A stretch of 19,413 nucleotides of DNA from an uncultured Acetatifactor sp. (GTDB taxonomy: Bacteria > Bacillota > Clostridia > Lachnospirales > Lachnospiraceae), in contig CAJUFB010000071.1 of assembly GCA_910585805.1 (NCBI GenBank), positions 1 to 19,413 of the forward strand, in the 5' to 3' direction. A program made the translations under genes and the position numbers. Below, piece by piece: positions 1 to 7,322 of this stretch; position 1 is the first letter of the stretch, and the number at the start of each line of letters is the position of its first letter. The notes below the pieces were generated by a model. That model made no database searches, was not told the DNA's origin, and worked only from the letters and a program-made list of their open reading frames with translations.

Positions 1-179
1 ATTTTTTTATTGCCGCTCTTAACCACTCGCAACCGCACAGGTGGAAAAAATTTGCGGCGAAACAGTCTGTTGTGTCGGTCAACTGTTCCGGGGAACATGG
101 GGGATTTATTTGTGCAAAATGTCCTGAAATTTCCAGGCGTCTGAAATAAAAGTAGCTTATAAACGAAAAAGAAACCAGG

Positions 180-250
180 ATATCCACATATAAAAGTCCT
201 GCAAAGGCTGTATATTACATTTGTACACCAGGTTATCCACATTTTCCACA
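180..250. promoter_or_regulatory. DnaA-box-like cluster
   Basis: TTATCCACA at 233-241 matches the DnaA-box consensus TTATNCACA exactly. It abuts TTTTCCACA (242-250), and ATATCCACA lies at 180-188; each of these is one mismatch away. A weaker reverse-strand copy (GTGGAAAA) lies near 41. All three main boxes are in the same orientation in AT-rich DNA. That could mean DnaA binding (origin-like or a DnaA-controlled promoter), but no dnaA, rpmH or dnaN gene is visible to support an origin. The rest of 1-594 shows no gene. Confidence 0.4.
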
Positions 251-301
251 GGAAAAACAGGCCATAGGGTAGTGACAACAACAGAAAGAAACGGAAACAT
301 A

Positions 302-317
302 TGTTTTGTGCAAAACA
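302..317. promoter_or_regulatory. Palindromic operator-like site
   Basis: TGTTTTG and CAAAACA form a perfect 7-bp inverted repeat around a 2-bp centre. The core TTTGTGCAAAA occurs a second time at 109-119. The site lies about 90 bp upstream of the best promoter for hpf. It has the size of a repressor operator. The protein that would bind it is not identifiable. Confidence 0.25.
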
Positions 318-403
318 AATAAACAGATCATATGTTATGCGGAAGCTGCAAATTATTGTTGACAAATATAGATAGAAAAAGATTGAAATAATCGGTTAAG
401 TTG

Positions 404-433
404 TTGCAAAACCATACCTTGTCATGCTATAAT
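404..433 (+). promoter_or_regulatory. Probable sigma-A promoter of hpf
   Basis: A perfect TATAAT at 428-433 is preceded by TGC, giving an extended -10 element. A weak -35 (TTGCAA, 404-409) lies 18 bp upstream. Transcription would begin near 440 and leave a leader of about 165 nt before the hpf start codon. A TTGACA at 359-364 has no good -10 partner at normal spacing. Confidence 0.55.
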
Positions 434-491
434 GTTTATACAATAAATGTCTGTAATAAAACGCAGATATTTTACCCTTGAGGCAGCAGCG

Positions 492-538
492 GCCGGAACC
501 GTTTCGGGAAGGTGACCACGGGTAATCGTCATTCCGGC
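492..538 (+). other. Foldable 5' leader of hpf
   Basis: GCCGGAA (492-498) pairs with TTCCGGC (532-538). Inside that stem CCGT (499-502) can pair with ACGG (518-521). The structure lies wholly in the predicted hpf leader and has no T-run, so it does not look like a terminator. It could affect stability or translation of the message. No known riboswitch was recognised. Confidence 0.3.
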
Positions 539-603
539 TCGGAGATAGTTGTTTCAGGAAACGTGCTGTCTATGGGAATAAACAATGGAAAGGGATGAAT
601 CGT

Positions 604-1131
604 ATGAAATTTATTATCGTAGGCAGAAATTTAGAGGTAACGCCCGGACTGAAATCAGCTGTAGAGGATAAGATCGGCAAGCTGGAGAAATATTTTAACC
701 CTGATACGGAAGTGCATGTAACCCTGAGCGTTGAGAAGGAGCGCCAGAAGATAGAGGTGACCATTCCTGTGAAAGGGAATATTATCCGTTCCGAGCAGGT
801 CAGCAATGATATGTATGTTTCCATTGACCTGGTGGAAGAAATCATTGAGCGTCAGCTGAAGAAATATAAGACCAAGATAGTGGACAGGAAACAGGCGGCA
901 GGAGACTTCAGCAGGATGTATGTCGAGAATGACTATATGGATGACGAGGAGGTCAAGATCGTTCGCACCAAGAAGTTTGATATCAAGCCCATGTATCCGG
1001 AGGACGCCTGCATTCAGATGGAGCTTCTGGGACATAATTTCTATGTCTTTATCAATGCGGAGACAGATCAGGTAAATGTGGTGTATAAGCGGAAGGGCGA
1101 TACTTACGGACTTATCGAGCCGGAAACATAA
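604..1131 (+). CDS. hpf: Long-form ribosome hibernation promoting factor
   Basis: This is the ribosome hibernation factor of the HPF/RaiA (YfiA) family, long form. It binds the 30S decoding region in stationary phase and, through its C-terminal domain, pairs ribosomes into inactive 100S dimers. About 175 residues fits the long form: an N-terminal S30AE-type domain (roughly 1-95, beginning MKFIIVGRNLEVTPGL), a charged linker, and a C-terminal dimerisation domain (roughly 120-172, with KKFDIKPMYPEDACIQMELLG and the terminal VYKRKGDTYGLI). The start was placed at 604 and not at the in-frame ATG 595, because AAGGGA at 590-595 is correctly spaced (8 nt) only for 604. In related clostridia secA often follows hpf; here about 700 bp of non-coding DNA and a GH27 gene follow instead. 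No clear terminator was seen directly after the stop. Confidence 0.93.
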   Translation: MKFIIVGRNLEVTPGLKSAVEDKIGKLEKYFNPDTEVHVTLSVEKERQKIEVTIPVKGNIIRSEQVSNDMYVSIDLVEEIIERQLKKYKTKIVDRKQAAGDFSRMYVENDYMDDEEVKIVRTKKFDIKPMYPEDACIQMELLGHNFYVFINAETDQVNVVYKRKGDTYGLIEPET

Positions 1132-1516
1132 GCGGTGAATTACAGTTGGCTCCCGTTCCTGAAACAGGGAAGAAAGCGCGGGATAAAGAGAATTGCAGGA
1201 GGTCCCGGTGTATCGGGCCGGTTATGCGCGCATGTGCTGTAATGTGCCTTGGGGCTGTGAGAATCTTTGAGATTGGCAGAAAAGAGTTTGTGTGGCAGTG
1301 TTGAGAAACGGAATATGGAATATGGAAGCCGGGGTGTGAGGCAGGATAGCCAAACAGTCCGGTTTTCCGTTAAGGGCGGGAATCGGCTTTTGTGATCGGC
1401 ATATACTTTTAAGTACCAATGGGCCCTGTCCGTAGGGTTTGAGATGAAAATTAAGGCTTGATGGCATAATATATACTCGCGCTCAGAGACATTTGCCAAC
1501 GTAAAATGTATAACGA

Positions 1517-1567
1517 GTGAGCGCTTCCGCGACACAGGACAAAAGAGCGGCAAAGGAAAGCGCTCAC
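1517..1567. repeat. Intergenic stem-loop (10-bp stem)
   Basis: GTGAGCGCTT (1517-1526) is the exact reverse complement of AAGCGCTCAC (1558-1567), with a 31-nt loop. A further CGCTCA lies just upstream at about 1479. It is immediately followed by the palindromic repeat at 1572. There is no T-run, so it is not a classical terminator. Apart from these two structures the 1132-1835 interval shows no gene; its minus-strand open frames have no recognisable protein character. Confidence 0.45.
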
Positions 1568-1571
1568 GAGT

Positions 1572-1675
1572 ATAAGGAAGTGTCTACAAATAACTGCTGC
1601 AAGTTTATGGCAATTTTTATTGTATTTCCGGGCTTTTGCCTGAAGCAATTGCAGCAGTTATTTTCCGACAATTCC
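1572..1675 (+). repeat. Palindromic repeat, left copy flanking GH27
   Basis: This small element of about 104 bp has inverted ends. ATAACTGCTGCAA near its left end is the exact reverse complement of TTGCAGCAGTTAT near its right end. The outer arms GGAAGTGTC and GACAATTCC continue the symmetry with a few mismatches. A second copy in inverted orientation lies at 3145-3288. The shape suggests a MITE-like or REP-like mobile palindrome; no transposase is nearby. Confidence 0.7.
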
Positions 1676-1835
1676 TAAGAGGATTACGGAAATCTATCCG
1701 GCTTGTAATTGGCTGACAGGACAAAAGAATAGAGATGTTTGGAGAAAAGCAGGGACTTTTGCGGTAAGACGGGACTGTTTCCCAAGGAAACTGCTTAGAT
1801 CAAGGTGCTGATTCGGAAAGGAGAAGAAGTTCGGA

Positions 1836-3083
1836 ATGATTACATTACAAAAACCGCCTATGGGCTGGAACAGCTGGGATTGCTACGGAGCAGCGGTGAA
1901 TGAGGAGCAGGTAAGGGAAAATGCCAGGTATATGGCAAAGAATTTAAAGACATATGGATGGGAATATATAGTGGTTGATATCCAATGGTATGAACCCAAT
2001 GCCGTAAGCCACGAGTACAACCGGAATGCGGATCTGGTTATGGATGAGTTCGGAAGGCTGATGCCAACCGCAAACCGTTTTCCATCGGCTGCGGGAGGCA
2101 GTGGCTTCAGACCTTTGGCAGAATACATCCATTCTTTGGGGCTGAAGTTTGGGATTCATATTTTACGGGGAATTCCCAGGCAGGCCGTGCGCCGAAACAC
2201 CGTGGTGAAAGGAACGGACTGTCGGGCGGCGGAAATTGTGGATTTTGGAGATGTATGCTGTTGGAATGGAGATATGTGTGGTATCGATATGAGTCGTAGG
2301 GGTGCACAGGCGTATTACGACTCCATTTTTCAATTGTATGCCGAATGGGGGGTGGATTATGTAAAGGTTGATGACATTGCACGCCCCTATCACAGGGAAG
2401 AGGTGGAAGCGATTGCCGGAGCGATAGAAAACAGCGGCCGGGAAATGGTGCTGTCTCTGTCGCCGGGAGCCGCGCCGATAGCGGAAGCGGAGCATCTTTC
2501 GAAATGGGCGAATATGTGGCGTATGACCGATGATTTTTGGGATGACTGGGGATTGCTTAAAAAGATGTTCGATTACTGCAGAGATTGGTTTCCTTATGTG
2601 GGTTCTGGTCACTTCCCTGACTGTGATATGCTTCCGTTGGGATGTATCAGAGTGTGCAATAAAGAGAATGGAGAAAAGACTCGTTTCACGGTGGAGGAAC
2701 AAAAGCTGCTGCTTTCTCTGTGGGCAATCTTCCGTTCGCCTCTGATGTTTGGCGGGGATATGACGAGAAATGACGAATTTACACTGTCGCTTATGCAGAA
2801 CCGTCAGATTCTGGATATCAATCAGAACGGAAGCGGCGGGCGGGAGGTATACCGCAAGGGAAATGAAATCGTTTGGGCGGCGAACGGTGCGGAAGATACA
2901 GTATATCTGGCACATTTTAATGTGGGGGATGAAGAGCTTGCCGCTGAATTCGACCCGGCATTTATTGGCGGGAGAGAGACATTTCATATACGTGAGATAT
3001 GGAGTGGAGAAGAGCAAAACGGTGTGTCCAGGATAAAATCCGTAATACCGCCCCATGGCGTTAAATTGTATCAGATAAAATAA
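1836..3083 (+). CDS. GH27 family glycosidase (alpha-galactosidase or beta-L-arabinopyranosidase type)
   Basis: The protein has 415 residues and no signal peptide, so it is a cytoplasmic retaining glycosidase of family GH27. Visible features are PPMGWNSWDCYG near the N-terminus, the nucleophile Asp179 in YVKVDD, and the likely acid/base Asp233 in RMTDD (Arg plus 4, as in other GH27 enzymes), followed by a C-terminal beta-sandwich of about 100 residues ending in PHGVKLYQI. The family's substrate-binding Asp-Asp pair (the IDDCW motif of alpha-galactosidases) reads VDIQW here, so the second Asp is Ile49. That Asp contacts the C6 side of galactose, and its loss favours a pentopyranose such as beta-L-arabinopyranose (inference). 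AAAGGAGA at 1818-1825 is the ribosome binding site. An inverted repeat GTTTCC/GGAAAC lies about 50 bp upstream. Gene and promoter region lie between two inverted palindromic repeats. Confidence 0.9.
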   Translation: MITLQKPPMGWNSWDCYGAAVNEEQVRENARYMAKNLKTYGWEYIVVDIQWYEPNAVSHEYNRNADLVMDEFGRLMPTANRFPSAAGGSGFRPLAEYIHSLGLKFGIHILRGIPRQAVRRNTVVKGTDCRAAEIVDFGDVCCWNGDMCGIDMSRRGAQAYYDSIFQLYAEWGVDYVKVDDIARPYHREEVEAIAGAIENSGREMVLSLSPGAAPIAEAEHLSKWANMWRMTDDFWDDWGLLKKMFDYCRDWFPYVGSGHFPDCDMLPLGCIRVCNKENGEKTRFTVEEQKLLLSLWAIFRSPLMFGGDMTRNDEFTLSLMQNRQILDINQNGSGGREVYRKGNEIVWAANGAEDTVYLAHFNVGDEELAAEFDPAFIGGRETFHIREIWSGEEQNGVSRIKSVIPPHGVKLYQIK

Positions 3084-3144
3084 AAAGGAAGATTCGATTT
3101 CAGGGACAAATTGTCGCATGGCCATTCGCGGTGGGCATTATCTG

Positions 3145-3288
3145 GGAATTGTCGGAAAATAACAGCTGCAATTTCCCTTTGATTACAGGGTTCGCGAAGC
3201 GGTTCCTTTAATATGTTCAGGAAAACGCCCGGAAATACAATAAACATCGCTGCAAACTTGCAGCGGTTATTTGTAGACACTTCCTTAT
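3145..3288 (-). repeat. Palindromic repeat, right copy flanking GH27
   Basis: Read on the minus strand this matches 1572-1675 over both ends: AAGGAAGTGTCTACAAATAA, then GCTGCAAGTTT, then TTTATTGTATTTCCGGGC, ending GTTATTTTCCGACAATTCC. It carries about 35-40 extra bp in the middle that the left copy lacks. The two copies are in opposite orientation, 1.5 kb apart. The 302 bp between the GH27 stop and the M23 start consist mostly of this repeat; no gene was seen there. Confidence 0.7.
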
Positions 3289-3385
3289 GCTGCGTAAAAG
3301 ATATTCTGCATGGATTTTTTCCCAGTACATATATTTTAGTGAGAAATGTTTCGGAATCAGAAATGGAAAGAGGGGAAGAAAAGGT

Positions 3386-4054
3386 TTGGTAAATTTCTTT
3401 CGGACAGAAAATCAATGCCGCAGGGGGCAGGCGGACAGGCAAAAGCATGCAGGTTGGTTGAAAAAGGGCATCCTGGCAGAATGTCTGCTTTTGGCCTCCC
3501 TGGCATTGATTGCTTTATATCGGGAGGGAGAGGCCGTATCCCGGGAAAGCGCCAGCAGCAAGGTCCTTTTGATCGAGGAGGATTACATAAAGTGGGTGGA
3601 CTTCACAGTGTCCTATGAGGCGCTCTGTCAGGCCTATGAATGGGATGTGGAGACCCATGGTACGGAGCACGAGCTGGACTGGGTGGAGCTTTTGGCTTAC
3701 ACGGCGGCGAAGACTGGCGGAGATTTTGGGAAAGAAGCCCTGAAGACCATGGACAAAGCAGCGGAAAGGCTTTCGGAAGGGGAATGTACGATGGAAGAGC
3801 TGACAGAGGACTTGAAATACTATGCCTATTATCATGAGGCTTATGACGCGGCCATCGGAGGGCTGACAGGCGAATACAGGGAGGAAGACCCGGAGAAGGC
3901 GGGCATATATGTGGACCGGTATGGGCTGAAGGGATATTTCCCGCTGGCAAGGGGCTTTGAATATACGCACTATGATGATTTCGGTGCGGGACGCAGCTAT
4001 GGGTACAAGAGGAAGCACCTGGGGTCTTATGTTATTATAGTGTCAAGTTGGTGA
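3386..4054 (+). pseudogene. Membrane-anchored M23 peptidase, N-terminal half, interrupted
   Basis: This is the front part of a cell-surface zinc metallopeptidase of family M23 (LytM type). A hydrophobic stretch (KKGILAECLLLASLALIALY, near residues 27-46) should anchor it with the remainder outside the cell. A helical region follows, and then the lead-in to the catalytic domain (FEYTHYDDFGAGRSYGYKRKHLG). Genuine codons end at 4024; the frame then runs into the inserted element for ten further codons to a stop at 4052-4054. The cut falls inside the HxGxD zinc motif, whose remainder is at 19363-19413. The start is uncertain: TTG 3386, after AGAGGGGAAG, is preferred because the alternative ATG 3287 lies within the palindromic repeat. 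The call relies on the reconstructed junction; the catalytic HxH motif is beyond the window. Confidence 0.8.
4021..4049 (-). repeat. Left attachment site (attL) with recombinase-binding repeat
   Basis: The core GGGG is shared with the right end and is followed by TCTTATGTTATTATAGTGTC and AAGTT. On the minus strand this reads AACTTGACACTA...TAACATAAGA, the same motif that recurs at 4170 and three times at the right end. Serine integrases usually exchange at a 2-bp core, so the true crossover is probably GG within the GGGG run. Confidence 0.75.
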
Positions 4055-4169
4055 GAATACAGTAAAATCAAGGGTTTTCACTGATTTCGTCCAAAGTTTT
4101 CAATGCCGTGAATGCGGTGAAAAAGAATGGAAATGGACCTATTTTCATTCTGATTTGGGAAAAATCAGT

Positions 4170-4196
4170 AACTTGACACTAAAATAACATATGGGG
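4170..4196 (+). repeat. Second att-like repeat near left end
   Basis: AACTTGACACTAAAATAAC continues into ATATGGGG. It is an inverted partner of the 4025-4049 site and, like both ends, terminates in GGGG. A small hairpin (TGATTT with AAATCA) ending in GAAAAATCA precedes it, and a similar hairpin precedes the right terminus at 19358. It could be a former right end, bounding a gene-free unit from 4025 to 4192, or a subterminal recombinase-binding site. Nothing else was seen in 4055-4247. Confidence 0.6.
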
Positions 4197-4271
4197 TATC
4201 AGATTTGTCTGCAGTTTCATGTAATAATCTATATAATCTGTTATTAATTTCAATCCGTTCAAGATGTCAGC

Positions 4272-4511
4272 ATGTTCTTAACTTGTATTGGACAAAGCCG
4301 GTTGATGGAACAGGTAACAGGTTTGTTGTTCGGACACTATTCAGATGATATTTCGCCACTGCTGTTTGAAGTACTGGAGCGGTCTGGTAAAAAATATAGC
4401 ATTCCTGTGGCTTATTGTGATGATTTTGGTCATGGCTCAAATCATGCAATTTTTCCCATTGGCAGAGGGGCGGTTTTAGACACAAAAAATAAAACACTAT
4501 TATTTCAATAG
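4272..4511 (+). pseudogene. S66 peptidase (LD-carboxypeptidase/MccF-like), C-terminal fragment
   Basis: The last 70 or so residues resemble the C-terminal domain of family S66 serine peptidases (LD-carboxypeptidase/MccF group), which cleave muropeptides or peptide conjugates. Recognisable elements are GLLFGHYSDD, IPVAYCDDFGHGSNHAIFPIG and AVLDT; the His-containing GHGSNHA segment is where the catalytic histidine of the Ser-Glu-His triad lies in this family. The open frame extends back only to 4248, the N-terminal domain with the nucleophile serine is absent, and no ribosome binding site precedes it. It is therefore a relic. A proposal of gene decay at the element's left end fits better than a working small protein. 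Confidence 0.65.
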
Positions 4512-4842
4512 AGCATAATTCGTATGCGAAAGAATATTTGCTTAATTTTCCCCTGGTTATAAGAGATATAGTATTAGCACCATGTAATAATAGACCTGTC
4601 TTTGCTGATTGAATTTTTGGATACAATCGGTATTTGAGGAGGACATTACATTGATAATAAAGGACGATAGAGGGAATGAACTTTACAGGAATAAAAATTT
4701 CCGATGAAAATGGATTTCTGATTACAAGAGTTATCAGAACGTTCCGATAATAAGTGCTGAAAGAAAAGACTGATTGATGAAGAAATATTTGCGGACATGA
4801 GGCAGAAAAGCTAAAGTGATTCGTGACAAAAAACGTGTGATG

Positions 4843-4892
4843 GTGATATATAGATCGCAGAGGTTCTGGTACGATCTGTATATCACTTTTTT
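4843..4892 (+). terminator. Strong rho-independent terminator
   Basis: GTGATATATAGATCG (4843-4857) pairs with CGATCTGTATATCAC (4872-4886) with one mismatch, closing a 14-nt loop, and is followed by TTTTTT. It ends whatever transcription enters from 4500-4840. That stretch contains only short open frames, for example one starting at TTG 4651 after GAGGAGG that stops after 18 codons. No functional gene was recognised there. Confidence 0.8.
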
Positions 4893-4953
4893 ACTTTATA
4901 GGAAACTGTGCCGTCAGGCGCATGCATTCACGAGTTTGCGAAGCAAATCTTGT

Positions 4954-4976
4954 AAGAGTGCGCAACACTCTTTTTT
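4954..4976 (+). terminator. Second terminator-like hairpin before the glycosidase cluster
   Basis: AAGAGTG (4954-4960) and CACTCTT (4966-4972) enclose the loop CGCAA. The T-run continues through TTTTTTATTA. It ends only about 30 bp before the next start codon, so it either insulates the glycosidase gene from upstream transcripts or acts as a leader attenuator. A second possible stem, GAGTTTGCGAAGCAAATC, lies just before it. Confidence 0.6.
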
Positions 4977-5004
4977 ATTATCATAAGATGCGGGAGAATG
5001 ATAA

Positions 5005-5589
5005 ATGATGGATACGATGCAGCGATTGCTGAAAAACCAACAGAACAACTATATATTCCCATTTTTATGGATGCACGGGGAAAGCGAAGAGACATTGCGG
5101 GAATACATGGGAGCCATAGAGAGTGCAGGTATGGGGGCAGTCTGTGTGGAAAGCCGTCCCCACCCCGATTTTATGGGTGTAAAGTGGTGGAAAGATATGG
5201 ATGTCATATTGGACGAAGCAAAGAAGCGCCATATGAAGGTCTGGATTCTGGATGACAGCCATTTTCCTACGGGATACGCAAACGGTGCATTGGAATATGC
5301 GGATGAAAAACTGTGCTGGCAGAGTCTGACATATCGGGTAACAGACTGCCCGGAGCCGGGACAAAGGATGTCGTTTTCTGCCGGACAGTATGAAAAGCCG
5401 GATGACTGGGTGACGAATCTGAATGAATCCTATACCATGAACTTAGATCAGGTGCGTCGTTTTGAGGATGACAGGTTTCTGGGAGCCGTTGCTTTGCGCA
5501 CAGGTGGGGGATCGGTGGAAGAGATGCAGGAAATTATGCCGGAGGGAGACGAGAAGCGAACGGGCCATACGGCATTATGGGGGAAATGA
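5005..5589 (+). pseudogene. GH106-like glycosidase, N-terminal piece
   Basis: This is the opening section of a large cytoplasmic glycosidase resembling the GH106 (alpha-L-rhamnosidase) type. Typical is a TIM-barrel start in which the substrate strand reads FPFLWMHGESEETLREYM, then GMGAVCVESRPHPDFMG and KVWILDDSHFPTGYANG. GGGAG at 4992-4996 is spaced 8 nt from ATG 5005. After about 190 residues the frame ends, and the protein resumes in another frame at 5577 with a much later part of the family sequence. The intervening stretch, expected to be roughly 200 residues and to carry the acidic catalytic motif, is absent. It is most likely an inactivated gene with an internal deletion plus frameshift. 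The family assignment is by pattern and moderately secure. Confidence 0.6.
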
Positions 5590-7271
5590 GAAACGGGGAG
5601 TTTTATCATTTTGTGTTAGGCAGGCTGGCAGCTTCTCTTGCGGCCATAGACCCGAAAAAGAAAAATTGCTCACTGTGTGAGATTTTTGGAAATTACGGGT
5701 GGGAAGAAGGGGTGCGGCTGGAAAAATATCTGCTGGACCATTTCCTGGTCAGGGGGATCAACCATTTTGTCCCTCATGCGTTCAGCCCGAAGGAATATCC
5801 TGATCCGGACTGTCCGCCGCATTTTTATGCCCATGGTCATAATCCACAGTACCGACATTTTGGAGAATTAATGCGGTATGCCAACAGAGTATGTACCCTG
5901 TTGGACGGAGGAAAGCATGTGTCGCCCGTGGCTATCCTGTACAATGCGGAGGCGGAATGGACCGGGGACTATATGGATTTGGAGAAGCCGGCCAGGCTTC
6001 TGGCAGAGCGGCAGATAGAATATGATTTTATTCCGGCGGATGTTTTCGAAGACAGGGAGTATTTCGGTACAGAGATTGAGAGCAGACTTCATATAAACGG
6101 GAGGGAATATAAAATTCTGCTGATTCCCAGGTCACAGTTTATCAGCAGCGCCCTGGCGGAGGCATTGGAAGCCATGGGGCAGGAAGGATTTCCCGTTATA
6201 TTTATAGATGCGCTGCCGGAGGGAATCTGCGGAGAATTTCTGTCGCCGGAGGGAATCTGCGGCGAGATATTGCCGCAGGAGGGAATTTGCGGAGAACTCC
6301 TGCCGCAGGAGGGAATTTGCGGAGAACTCCTGCCGCCGGAGGGAGCTTGTGGAGAGATGCTGCCGCCGGAGGGAACCTGCGGAGAGATGCTGTCGTTGGA
6401 GAGTGGGGAAAAAGTATGCAGCTTAAAAAATCAGACCGGAATGGAAGTATGTCCGCTTGCAAATCTGCCCCAAATGCTGGAAGACTATGGAATACTGGAG
6501 ATAGTGCTGAATCCTGCATGTTCCGGCATCCGCTGCCTGCGATATGCGGCGGACAGGGAAATCTATTTCTTCGTGAATGAGGGCGTGGAGTGCTATACAG
6601 GGCAGGTCAGAGTGCCGACAAGGGGAAAAAATTACCGCTATGACGCATGGAACAATGCAATAGAGGCAATTGCATCCGCCGAGTGTGAAGAGGGAACCTG
6701 GCTTTCGCTAAAGATAGAACCTCTGAAAAGCTGTATTATCGTGTTTGATGAGCCGGAGGATGAACCATCTAAGATATATCAGATAGTTCGGCAGGAATCG
6801 CAGGAAGACTGGATCAGAAAACCGTGGAATGAAGGATGGACCAGAAGCTTTTGTAGTGCCGCGGCATATCCCGATTTTCATTCCCCCAGGCAAATAGCGC
6901 TGCCGGACCATATGGAGACAGAATACCCGGAGTTTTCCGGATTTATCAAGTATGAAAAAGAACTGTTCTGCGAGACTGGGGAGGGCGAATTGATATTGGA
7001 AATCACAGATGCCTATGAAGGCGTGGAGGTTTTTGTGAATGACGTCAGCCTGGGAATCCAGATTGCGCCGCCTTTTTCTTATTGTCTGACCGGGAAGCTG
7101 CGGAGAGGAAACAATGCGGTAAGGATTGAAGTGGCGACCACTCTGGAGCGGGAGAATGCGAAACTTCCGGATCCGATTCGGATGTATATGGGGCTGGGGG
7201 AAAAGATACCGGAATGTCCCTCGGGAATCAACGGAACCGTGAACTTATATTGTCGGGAACAAAAGGGGTAA
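5577..7271 (+). pseudogene. GH106-like glycosidase, C-terminal piece
   Basis: This continues the protein begun at 5005 in a different frame. Segments in order are the end of the barrel (CSLCEIFGNYGWEEGVRLEK, GINHFVPHAFSP, GHNPQYRHFGELMRY), a Rossmann-like region (VSPVAILYNAEAEWTG through FPVIFIDALPEG), an expanded run of six 9-10-residue repeats, and a C-terminal jelly-roll-type sugar-binding domain (YEKELFCETGEGELILEITD, GVEVFVNDVSLG, IRIEVATTLEREN). The open frame itself is 564 residues and uninterrupted to its stop, so it could be translated as a truncated protein, but it lacks the first half of the catalytic domain. The ATG at 5577 has no convincing ribosome binding site. The GH43 gene follows 50 bp later. 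Confidence 0.6.
6213..6389 (+). repeat. Coding tandem repeat, six units of 27-30 bp
   Basis: Six consecutive units encode L-P-x-E-G-I-C-G-E-x variants (LPEGICGEF, LSPEGICGEI, LPQEGICGEL twice, LPPEGACGEM, LPPEGTCGEM). The first unit is 27 bp and the next five are 30 bp each, so the frame is preserved throughout. It appears to have grown from the family-typical sequence FIDALPEGICG. Two neighbouring units are identical, as expected from recent slippage or unequal recombination. Confidence 0.9.
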
Positions 7272-7322
7272 ATTTTTACAGGGATATGATATTACATAAG
7301 CAGAAAGAGCCGAGGAGAAATG

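Noticed and set aside
1140..1648. Minus-strand open frames downstream of hpf
   Set aside because: No ribosome binding site or protein family character; they overlap stem-loops and the palindromic repeat.
2163..3125. Long minus-strand open frame opposite the GH27 gene
   Set aside because: It is opposite a gene with clear family motifs; its translation has low-complexity, His/Arg/Pro-rich character and no recognisable domain.
3287..3385. Upstream ATG as start of the M23 peptidase
   Set aside because: The ATG lies at the very edge of the palindromic repeat without a ribosome binding site; TTG 3386 has an AGAGGGGAAG upstream.
4170..4202. Promoter using TTGACA of the end repeat as -35
   Set aside because: The only -10 candidate (TATCAG, 18 bp away) is poor, and the same TTGACA belongs to all terminal copies, so it is better explained as part of the recombinase site.
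6213..6389. CRISPR array
   Set aside because: The units are directly tandem without unique spacers and maintain a protein reading frame.
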